Source of the DNA: Chloroflexota bacterium
GTDB lineage: Bacteria > Chloroflexota > Anaerolineae > Anaerolineales > Anaerolineaceae
Length of the DNA: 64,000 nucleotides
Direction of reading: 5' to 3'
NCBI GenBank assembly: GCA_021372725.1
Contig: JAJFTV010000033.1
Span: 1-64,000 of the forward strand
Of this stretch, positions 1-7,060 are shown one piece after another. The position numbers and the translations under genes are program-made. Within the stretch, counting starts at the first letter, position 1. Every line of letters begins with the position of its first letter. The notes under the pieces are model-generated. The model made no database searches. It saw only the letters and a program-made list of their open reading frames with translations, and had not been told where the DNA came from.

Positions 1-599
1 GGTTGTTTGACAAATAGAAACAAAACTATTATTACTGGTGGAAAAAGAGCAAGGCCAACATATCTCGTTGCTAAAGCTAATCCTATTGAGACGGAAGAGA
101 GAATTAGATAAACCCATCTATTAGATGAAATATATAAAGAAAATAGTAAATATGCAAGTAACGAAAACATCAAAAATGGGGATTCGGAAAAGGCATATGA
201 ATGGATTGTTAGAACAGCTTTTGAGGAGAGAAAAATTAGAAAACCCAAAATCATAGCCACCAGATTGCGGTGTGTGCTTATGTAAATAGATACCCCAAAA
301 AGAACAACATTCACACCATAAAGCAGGGCATGCAACCATCGAGCGGAATCTGCAACATTGGAATTGAAGCTGCCACTTATAGCCAGAATTATCGGATAAA
401 GAGGGGGATAATGAGTCATTGGCTCTCCCCTTAAATAAAAACCGTTTCCCTTTAAAATATTGATTGCTGTGCCAATATAGGTTGTCGAATCAGGATGAAT
501 TCCTACCCCATTTTCAGTAACCCAGAGATTAATAGCAATTGCGATGACGAAAACTATAATACAGGGAATAATAATGACGATTGACTTAGAGCTTTTCAT
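1..599 (-). CDS. Membrane glycosyltransferase, GT39/ArnT-like, N-terminal part (runs off window)
   Basis: The frame starts at ATG 599 and stays open for 199 codons to the window edge, so only the N-terminus is visible and no stop is seen. An in-frame TAA lies a few codons upstream, which fixes this as the first ATG; GGATGG precedes it. Residues about 6-24 form a membrane segment. They are followed by HPDSTTYIGTA and the THYPPLYPIIL motif, then further hydrophobic segments and ALATRYVGLA. This is the layout of polytopic lipid-linked-sugar transferases of the GT39/PMT/ArnT type, with the acidic Asp after the first membrane helix. The donor and acceptor cannot be told. The DNA is clearly more AT-rich than the rest of the window, which may mean transfer. 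The gene is transcribed away from selD. The family call is inferred from motif style, not from a full-length match. Confidence 0.7.
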   Translation of the reverse strand, partial: MKSSKSIVIIIPCIIVFVIAIAINLWVTENGVGIHPDSTTYIGTAINILKGNGFYLRGEPMTHYPPLYPIILAISGSFNSNVADSARWLHALLYGVNVVLFGVSIYISTHRNLVAMILGFLIFLSSKAVLTIHSYAFSESPFLMFSLLAYLLFSLYISSNRWVYLILSSVSIGLALATRYVGLALFPPVIIVLFLFVKQ

Positions 600-1029
600 A
601 ATCCATCCATATTCCAGGTGGAATTAAAATATATTTAGCAGCCATAAAACTGGTTATGAATACCAATAATAAACAAGAGGAAAATATATAAAATCCAATT
701 CCAGAACAAAATCATCAATAAATAATGTTATCGCTTAATAACCACTTGAAAGGGAAGGAGTAGTAATAAGTATATTTTACCTCAATCCGAATGGCCAATC
801 ATGTGAGGTGTGTAAAAAACCACCAAATTGTTCACGTCCTTTGATCAAACAACTGGGGCATAAAATATAATCCCATACTATAATTATACGCAAGGAACCA
901 GTTTCAACCAACCAGGAAGAAAAACCTCGTGATCTACAATTTCTGGTCGAAAATTCTGGATATGAAGAGGATCGATTTTTCTTTGCCCGGTAGAGGTTGA
1001 ACTGTAACCCAAACTGGTGAGGTAACCGC
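600..1029. other. AT-rich intergenic region between divergent genes
   Basis: This divergent spacer separates the glycosyltransferase gene and selD. It contains several TATAAT-like hexamers on the plus strand, at 866-871 and 879-884. A TTGATC at 841-846 stands 19 bases from the first of these, so a selD promoter is possible but weak. Short open stretches exist on both strands, but none has a convincing start and ribosome site. No tRNA fold was recognised. Confidence 0.5.
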
Positions 1030-2097
1030 TTGACAGAATTATTTTCTCCTTCCGGCAAACAGATTCGGTTGACCAGCCTGTCAAATTGTGCAGGTTGAGC
1101 AGCCAAACTGAATGCGGAAACGCTGGCGCAGGTACTGCGCCCGATTAATCAAATATTCAAAGCCGAAGATTATCCGAATTTGCTGGTGGGATTGAGCGAT
1201 CCGGATGATGCCGCAGTCTGGAAACTGGATGAGCGGTCTGCGTTGGTCATCACTACCGATTTTTTCACCCCGGTAGTCGATGACCCCTATGCCTACGGTG
1301 CCATCGCGGCGGCCAACAGCCTGTCGGATGTGTATGCAATGGGTGGCCGGCCATTTCTGGCGCTGAACATCTCCGCGTTTCCTCCTGATCTGCCGGTGGA
1401 GATTCTGCAGGAAATTGTACGTGGAGCGGCGGAAAAAGCCCGGCAGGCAGGTGTTGTAATCGCCGGCGGGCACACTGTCCAGGACAAGGAACCCAAATTC
1501 GGCCTGGTGGTAATTGGGATGGTTGGATTGGATGAAATTCTTACCAAACGCGGGGCCGAACCCGGTGACCGGTTGTTTCTATCCAAGCCGATTGGGTATG
1601 GGGTGACCACAACAGCCATCAAACAGCAAAAAGCATCTCCTGAGGATATTGCAGAAGTGATAAGCTGGATGACAATATTAAACGATCAGGCCAGCAGTCT
1701 GGCGGTAGAAATGGGGTTGAAAGGCGGCACGGATGTCACCGGCTTCAGCTTGCTGGGTCACGCCCTGGAAATGGCCCGCGCCAGCCGGGGGCGTTTCAGG
1801 CTTGATTCTCATCGCATACCTGTCCTGGATTGCGCCTGGCGTTATGCGGAAATGGGAACCTTCCCGGGCGGAGCATTCGATAACAAATATTATTACCAGG
1901 CCGACATTCGTTTCCCCGAGGGGTTTCATGAGCTGCAGGAGATGCTGCTTTTCGATCCACAAACCAGCGGCGGCTTGCTGTTATGTGTACCTGAAACAAA
2001 AGCAGACGAATTCATGCATAAAGCGCATGATCGCAAGATACCATTCTGGGAGATCGGCGAGGTCATCGAAGGACAAGGGATTGAGGTCATAGCATGA
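1030..2097 (+). CDS. selD: Selenide, water dikinase SelD, selenocysteine-containing
   Basis: SelD makes selenophosphate from selenide and ATP, the selenium donor for Sec-tRNA and selenouridine. The obvious open frame begins only near 1180 and lacks the N-terminal catalytic loop. Reading through an in-frame TGA at 1096-1098 restores it: start TTG 1030, preceded by GGTGAGG at about 8 bases, gives 355 residues, the usual family length. The loop reads NCAGUAAKL. Sec23 and Lys26 have the same spacing as the catalytic Cys17 and Lys20 of E. coli SelD. Downstream are the ATP-binding elements ITTDFFTPVVDD, SDVYAMGG, GGTDVTGFSLLGH and DPQTSGGLL. The stop overlaps the ggt start (ATGA), so the two are translationally coupled. 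Sec at this position is known in other SelD proteins. An automatic annotation would report a truncated gene here. SelA, SelB and tRNA-Sec are not in the window. Confidence 0.9.
1096..1140 (+). promoter_or_regulatory. Candidate bacterial SECIS element in selD
   Basis: After the UGA at 1096-1098, a perfect six-base-pair stem GCGCAG (1126-1131) / CTGCGC (1135-1140) encloses a GTA loop. The loop starts 33 bases past the UGA. This fits the known bacterial SECIS layout: a stem-loop inside the coding region about 16-37 bases after UGA, with a G early in the apical loop. It is the expected SelB binding site. The fold was drawn by eye; no energy was calculated. Confidence 0.6.
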
Positions 2098-3725
2098 TTT
2101 ATCGGTATTCTTTTTCATCCTATCGTTCACCCGTATTGGGCCGAAAAGGTGCGGTGGGTTCGTCACAGCCATTGGCTACAGCCGCCGGAATTGAAATTCT
2201 ATCCAAAGGGGGTACTGCGGCCGATGCAGCAGTGGCCGTTGCGGCTGCTCTGAATGTGACCGAACCGGGTTCCACCGGCCTGGGAGGGGATGCTTTTGCG
2301 CTTTATTATGATGCCGGGGAGCACAAGGTATTTTCCTTGAATGGCTCCGGCCGCGCTCCCAAAGCCCTGACGCTTGAAAGGGTCAGGAAGGAAGGATTTG
2401 AAACAGAGCTGCCACCCCAGCATCCATACTGCATTACCGTGCCCGGGGCATGTGCCATGTGGTGTGACCTTACAAAACGCTTTGGACGCCTGCCGCTTTC
2501 TGAAACACTGGCTCCGGCCATTCGCCTGGCAGATGAAGGCTTTCCGGTGGCTCCACTGACGGCCCTTGCGTGGCAGAATGCGGCAAAACACTGGTTGAGC
2601 AAGGCGTTGAACGGTTCAGAACTGACCATTGACGGGCGCGGCCCGGCAGCAGGTGAGATTTTCAGAAACCCCGGTTTGGCCCGCACCCTGCGGATAATCA
2701 CCGAGGGAGGTAAAAAAGCGTATTACGAAGGTGAAATCGCCGAATCGATAGTTTCCATCATCCGCGAAGCCGGCGGCTGCATGGAGCTGGATGATCTGGC
2801 TGCTCATCAATCCACCTGGGTGGAGCCGATCTCCATTGAATATCGCGGGCTACGCATTTGGGAATGCCCGCCCAACGGGCAGGGGCTGGCCGCGCTGCTG
2901 GCGTTGAACATCCTGGAAGGATTTGACATCGCCGACCTGCCGGCCAACTCGACCCAAAGGCTGCATCTCACCATAGAAGCCATGCGTTTGGCATTTGCGG
3001 ATGCTTTTCACTACATTGCTGACCCCGATTTCAGTCCCGTTCCGCTGCAGGATCTACTCAGCCGTTCCTATGCAGACGACCGGCGCAGATGGATCAACCC
3101 GAACGCGGCAAACTTAAGTTATCCGTACGGTTCCCCCATTCCTTCGAGCGATACGGTTTATCTGAGCGTAGCCGACCAATACGGGAATGCCTGCTCATTC
3201 ATCAACAGCAATTACATGGGCTTTGGTACGGGCATCGTGCCGCGTGGGCGAGGGTTCAGCCTGCAAAACAGGGGACACAATTTCAGTTTGCAGGAAGGCC
3301 ATGCCAACCAGTTGATGCCCGGAAAACGACCTTACCATACCATTATCCCGGCCATGGCAACCTGCTCCACAGATGACAGTCTGTACGCCAGCTATGGCGT
3401 GATGGGTGGGTTTATGCAGCCCCAGGGTCATCTGCAGGTCACAGTGGCCATGCTGGATGACGAACTGGATCCACAGGCGGCGCTTGACCGGCCGCGCTTC
3501 TGTTTGCAGGGGCAGAGATCAGGCGGTAAAGTAGCCCTTGAAGAGGGCATTCCGTTCGAGGTGTTGTCTGAGCTGGCTGCGATGGGTCACCCGGTCATTC
3601 CGGTCAGTGGTACTGCACGATCGGTCTTCGGGCGCGGCCAGATCATACGCCGCGATCCGGAAAATGGTGTTCTGTGGGCGGGCAGCGACCCGCGCGCCGA
3701 TGGCTGTGCCATGACGCTGGTATAA
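2094..3725 (+). CDS. ggt: Gamma-glutamyltransferase family protein
   Basis: This is an Ntn hydrolase that cleaves gamma-glutamyl bonds in glutathione or related acyl amides. The 543 residues match the family length. The N-terminal half carries GGTAADAAVAVAAALNV and GSTGLGGDAFALYY; the autoprocessing site is the Thr in SDTVYLSVAD (Thr354), which would become the N-terminal nucleophile of the small subunit. FGTGIVPRGRGFSLQNRG follows as the substrate loop. I see no signal peptide, so a cytoplasmic location is likely, unlike the periplasmic enzyme of E. coli. The start ATG overlaps the selD stop by four bases, with GAGGT inside the end of selD as ribosome site. The true substrate is open: related proteins include cephalosporin acylases. 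Confidence 0.88.
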   Translation: MIYRYSFSSYRSPVLGRKGAVGSSQPLATAAGIEILSKGGTAADAAVAVAAALNVTEPGSTGLGGDAFALYYDAGEHKVFSLNGSGRAPKALTLERVRKEGFETELPPQHPYCITVPGACAMWCDLTKRFGRLPLSETLAPAIRLADEGFPVAPLTALAWQNAAKHWLSKALNGSELTIDGRGPAAGEIFRNPGLARTLRIITEGGKKAYYEGEIAESIVSIIREAGGCMELDDLAAHQSTWVEPISIEYRGLRIWECPPNGQGLAALLALNILEGFDIADLPANSTQRLHLTIEAMRLAFADAFHYIADPDFSPVPLQDLLSRSYADDRRRWINPNAANLSYPYGSPIPSSDTVYLSVADQYGNACSFINSNYMGFGTGIVPRGRGFSLQNRGHNFSLQEGHANQLMPGKRPYHTIIPAMATCSTDDSLYASYGVMGGFMQPQGHLQVTVAMLDDELDPQAALDRPRFCLQGQRSGGKVALEEGIPFEVLSELAAMGHPVIPVSGTARSVFGRGQIIRRDPENGVLWAGSDPRADGCAMTLV

Positions 3726-3749
3726 AAATAAGATAAAATCGATTTCAAG

Positions 3750-5609
3750 ATGGTGATATCGGATCATATCAGGGGTATTTTGGACACGCTCCCGGATAAG
3801 CCCGGCTGCTATTTGATGAAAAATAGTGCCGGTGTGGTCATCTATGTGGGTAAAGCGGTCAATCTTAAAAATCGTGTGCGCTCTTATTTCCATGAGAGCA
3901 CTTTGGGCGATTTTAAGACCCATCAACTGGTAAAACATATCGAGCATATTGAGTGGGTAGTCGTCGGATCAGAGCTGGAAGCTTTGATCCTCGAGATGAA
4001 CCTGATCAAAAAATACCGTCCAATTTATAACATCCGTTTGAAGGATGATAAACGTTATCCATATATAAAAGTTCATTGGGCCGATCCTTTTCCGACCGTC
4101 TCTGTCACCCGACTGATGGTCAAAGACGGTTCACGTTATTTTGGCCCGTACACCAGCGTATGGGCTGTACATCAAACCCTGGATGTGTTGCGCAGGATTT
4201 TCCCATATCTCACTTGTGACCGTGTGATCACCGGCAAGGATTCGCGCGCCTGTCTTTATTACGATATCAAGCTTTGCACTGCTCCCTGCATAGGAGCCAT
4301 AGACCAGGTGAATTATCGTCAGGTGATCGAGGACCTCTGCCAATTTCTGGATGGCCGTACGCAGCCTATTGTCAGCCGGCTGCAGCAGGAAATGGAAGCC
4401 GCGGCAGAAGATCTTCGTTTTGAAAAAGCGGCTGCCCTGCGGGACCGCATCCAGGCGATTGAAAAGGTTGTCGAAAAGCAAAAGGTCGTTTCAGCGGATC
4501 AAATGGATTCGGATGTGGTAGCCATGGCGCGTGCGGATGGCGAGGCCTGCGTTCAGATTTTCTTCATTCGCAGCGGTAAATTGATTGGCAGGGAATACTT
4601 CATCCTGGAAGGTACTGAGGATGCCGCCGATGGTGAGATCATCTCGCAGTTCATCAAGCAGTTTTACAACGAAGCAGCCAGCGTTCCTCCTGAGGTGCTG
4701 CTCCCCAGGGAGATCGATGAAGCCAACATTATCAAGCAATGGCTGCAAAGCCGGCGCAACGAGCAAAAAGTCGAGCTGCATGTTCCCGGTCATGGCAAGG
4801 ATCAGGAACTGGTTGAAATGGCCACCGAAAACGCAGTCGAGACGCTGCGGGCTTTACGTGCCCAGTGGCAGATGGATACCAACCGCCAAGCCGATGCCCT
4901 GGCAGAACTGCAGAAGGCATTAAACCTTAAAAATCCACCCAACCGGATCGAGTGTTACGATATTTCCAACATCCAGGGAACTGCCTCGGTGGGTAGTATG
5001 GTGGTATTTGAACAGGGCGTTCCACACAAGCAGCATTACAGACGCTTTAATATCAAAACGGTCACCGGCCCGGATGACTTTGCCAGTATGGAAGAAGTAC
5101 TGCGCCGCAGGTTCCGGCGCTGGCAGGCGGCCAGGGAAGAAATTCAATTGGGCAAGAAGGTGGATCAGGCCTTTGCGCTGCTTCCCGATCTTGTCATCGT
5201 GGATGGCGGGAAAGGCCAGCTTGGCCGGGCTATGGAAGTACTAAAAATGTATGGCCTGGAAGATTTAGTACCGGTGACCGGTCTGGCGAAACAGAATGAA
5301 GAACTGTTTTTACCCGGCAGAAGCAGCCCCGTGGTTCTGCCGCGCAGCTCACAGGGGCTGTACATGGTGCAGCGCATCCGCGATGAGGCGCACCGTTTTG
5401 CCATCACATCCCACCGCAACCGGCGTGACAAGATTGGTCTGGCCTCGCGGCTGGATTCCATCCCGGGTATTGGCCCGGCCAGGCGGAAAGCATTGTTGAA
5501 GCAGTTTGGTTCTTTGGAGGGTATCCGTAATGCTGAAATGGAGGCTTTGCAAGCCGTTCCCGGCATTACTGAACAGATTGCTGCGGCTCTAAAATCGGAG
5601 CTGGATTGA
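3750..5609 (+). CDS. uvrC: Excinuclease ABC subunit C
   Basis: UvrC makes both incisions around a UvrB-bound DNA lesion in nucleotide excision repair. All parts are present in 619 residues: the GIY-YIG nuclease (about 15-95, PGCYLMKN and IYVGKAVNLKNR), four cysteines C156, C168, C176 and C180 with the same spacing as the iron-sulfur ligands of E. coli UvrC, a UVR UvrB-binding segment (about 205-240), the RNase H-like 5' nuclease around DLVIVDGGKGQLG, and a C-terminal helix-hairpin-helix pair (SIPGIGPARR, AVPGITEQIA). The gene follows ggt by 24 bases. No good Shine-Dalgarno sequence precedes the ATG; a GTG is the next codon. Confidence 0.97.
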   Translation: MVISDHIRGILDTLPDKPGCYLMKNSAGVVIYVGKAVNLKNRVRSYFHESTLGDFKTHQLVKHIEHIEWVVVGSELEALILEMNLIKKYRPIYNIRLKDDKRYPYIKVHWADPFPTVSVTRLMVKDGSRYFGPYTSVWAVHQTLDVLRRIFPYLTCDRVITGKDSRACLYYDIKLCTAPCIGAIDQVNYRQVIEDLCQFLDGRTQPIVSRLQQEMEAAAEDLRFEKAAALRDRIQAIEKVVEKQKVVSADQMDSDVVAMARADGEACVQIFFIRSGKLIGREYFILEGTEDAADGEIISQFIKQFYNEAASVPPEVLLPREIDEANIIKQWLQSRRNEQKVELHVPGHGKDQELVEMATENAVETLRALRAQWQMDTNRQADALAELQKALNLKNPPNRIECYDISNIQGTASVGSMVVFEQGVPHKQHYRRFNIKTVTGPDDFASMEEVLRRRFRRWQAAREEIQLGKKVDQAFALLPDLVIVDGGKGQLGRAMEVLKMYGLEDLVPVTGLAKQNEELFLPGRSSPVVLPRSSQGLYMVQRIRDEAHRFAITSHRNRRDKIGLASRLDSIPGIGPARRKALLKQFGSLEGIRNAEMEALQAVPGITEQIAAALKSELD

Positions 5610-5668
5610 TACGGTTTTGGGGTGTGCTGAAAGATTTCATTTTTTCCAATAAAGATCGCAAAAATGCC

Positions 5669-5697
5669 TTGTAGATGGCCGATGTGCATGGTATAAT
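5669..5697 (+). promoter_or_regulatory. Sigma-70-type promoter for rplS
   Basis: TTGTAG (5669-5674), a 17-base spacer and a perfect TATAAT (5692-5697) lie 94 bases upstream of the rplS start, after the end of uvrC. This gives rplS its own promoter and a leader of roughly 85 bases. Confidence 0.75.
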
Positions 5698-5790
5698 CAC
5701 CCGTCGCGTTAGAGAAGACTATCATGGTATACAGGGTATGCTCCCGGGCCATGTTGTGGTAATTATGTTTATTGCGAGAGGATTTTTACG

Positions 5791-6138
5791 ATGAGCGATA
5801 TATTGAAATCAATCGAATCACCTGTGAACCCCAATATCCCGGAACTGCACCCCGGGGATATTGTAAGTGTACACGTGAAGATTACCGAAGGAAACCGGGA
5901 ACGCATCCAGGAATTCAAAGGCACCGTACTGCTTGTTCATAACAATGGAAACACCTCAACCTTCACGGTTCGGCGGGTTGCCAGTAACGGTATTGGTGTG
6001 GAGCGTGTTTTCTTGACCCGTTCTCCACGTATCGACAAGGTTGTGGTAGAGCGACACAGCAGGATTCGACAGGCACGCCTGTATTATTTGCGTGATTTGC
6101 GCGGCAAGAAAGCTCGTTTGAAAGAGAAATTCAACTAG
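5791..6138 (+). CDS. rplS: 50S ribosomal protein L19
   Basis: L19 sits at the interface of the 30S and 50S subunits and contributes to bridges between them. The 115 residues match the family. The sequence shows the L19 hallmarks: HPGDIVSVHVKI near the start, ERIQEFKGTVLL, FTVRRVASNGIGVERVF, and the basic tail RQARLYYLRDLRGKKARL. GAGAGGA about 8 bases before the ATG is a good ribosome site, and a strong promoter lies upstream. The usual neighbours trmD, rimM and rpsP are absent here, so the gene stands as its own transcription unit. Confidence 0.98.
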   Translation: MSDILKSIESPVNPNIPELHPGDIVSVHVKITEGNRERIQEFKGTVLLVHNNGNTSTFTVRRVASNGIGVERVFLTRSPRIDKVVVERHSRIRQARLYYLRDLRGKKARLKEKFN

Positions 6139-6520
6139 ATTTCTGTTGCTTCCTGACAAAAGGCAAAGCCCTTGTCATCTGGCCGTTTGGCGTAACCGTC
6201 CTGAGCAGCGTGGTTTACAGTTATGTCCTGGGACACGGTATCAACTATATCATTGCCCTGGCGGGTGGTTCGCTATGCTCACCATGACAACGGCGTGGAT
6301 ATCTCCCTCCCGATTGTCATCCCGAACGCAGTGAGGGATCGTACAAGGGCACGCCTCCACTACCCCCCAAATATGCAGTTGTTTTGCGGAACTATGGAGT
6401 GGATTGCGAGGTGGAGCAAGATGTCATTTCAATGGAGTAGACGTTCACAGCCCCTCAATCATCTTGCCGAACTTACACTGTAATACCGGGATAAATACAC
6501 TAATCAGAAATTTTTGCCCC
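6139..6520. other. Intergenic region with a broken membrane-protein reading frame and repeats
   Basis: From 6156 to 6287 one plus frame reads like a membrane segment (VIWPFGVTVLSSVVYSYVLG, then INYIIALAGG) but lacks any start codon and stops inside a dispersed repeat. It may be the remnant of a lost gene. Two copies of the repeat lie at 6262-6290 and 6313-6340. The rest, to 6520, shows nothing I can name. It separates rplS (+) from the deacylase gene (-), and no clear terminator is visible. Confidence 0.4.
6262..6340. repeat. Two copies of a dispersed intergenic repeat, inverted to each other
   Basis: Copy one (6262-6290) runs CGGGTGG then TTCGCT and CATGACAA. Copy two (6313-6340) runs ATTGTCAT, CCGAACGCAGTGAGGGATC. 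They are divergent arms of the same element, with the TGACAA/TTGTCA ends facing each other. Three further copies are at 56606-56637, 61584-61617 and 61658-61691, all outside genes. Confidence 0.65.
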
Positions 6521-6991
6521 TCATTCCCAGCCTTTACAGACATCCACCCACTTCACGGCATTCCCATATCGGAACAATTCGTCACAGGTTAATTCAATGG
6601 CGCTGTTGCTGCTCCCACAGGCCGGAAATACGGTTTCAAATCTTTGCAGGGAAATATCCAGATAAACAGAAACATCAGCCGGAACAGCAAATGGGCAGAT
6701 CCCGCCGATTTTATACCCGGTCAACGTGAAAGCCTCTTCCGGAGACAGCATTGTGGCCTTCATGCCAAATTCGGCTTTGAACTTCTGATTGTCAATTTTT
6801 GTATCGCCTGCCGTGACCACCAAAAAACAACCATCACCTTTTTTGAAAGAAAGTGTTTTGGCAATCCGCTCCGGTTTCGTCTGCAAAGCCTCGGCGGCCA
6901 GCTCCACCGTGGCGCTGGATGTCTCAAATTCCATCACCTGCTGACGGACTCCCAGTTTCGCGAAATATTTTTTTACTGTTTCAACAGACAT
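6521..6991 (-). CDS. YbaK/ProX-type aminoacyl-tRNA deacylase
   Basis: Proteins of this fold hydrolyse mischarged aminoacyl-tRNA such as Cys- or Ala-tRNA(Pro). The 156-residue protein has the typical elements: IAKTLSFK with the conserved lysine (Lys45), VTAGDTKIDNQK, and GYKIGGICPFAVP (about 92-104), then CGSSNSAIELT. The start at 6991 is chosen because the MSVETVKKYF N-terminus matches family length; a start 16 codons further upstream would add a non-conserved leader. AAGGAA precedes it at a rather long distance. It lies just downstream of secA on the same strand, 69 bases away. Which tRNA it edits cannot be told. Confidence 0.88.
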   Translation of the reverse strand: MSVETVKKYFAKLGVRQQVMEFETSSATVELAAEALQTKPERIAKTLSFKKGDGCFLVVTAGDTKIDNQKFKAEFGMKATMLSPEEAFTLTGYKIGGICPFAVPADVSVYLDISLQRFETVFPACGSSNSAIELTCDELFRYGNAVKWVDVCKGWE

Positions 6992-7060
6992 GCGTTTATG
7001 ATTCCTTTTTTCTATTATGTTCAGTCCAGACATGCCCAAACAGACCCGAATTTGTCTCTC

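Noticed and set aside
777-870. Plus-strand peptide with CEVC and a third cysteine, zinc-finger-like
   Set aside because: It has no start codon or ribosome site and ends after about 40 codons in AT-rich sequence; chance is more likely.
940-1030. Possible tRNA-Sec upstream of selD
   Set aside because: I looked because selD carries a UGA; a stretch near 990 slightly resembles a T-arm, but no acceptor stem or UCA anticodon arm could be built.
884-1084. Minus-strand 66-codon frame starting TTG
   Set aside because: It overlaps the real start of selD on the other strand, lacks a ribosome site and matches nothing I know.
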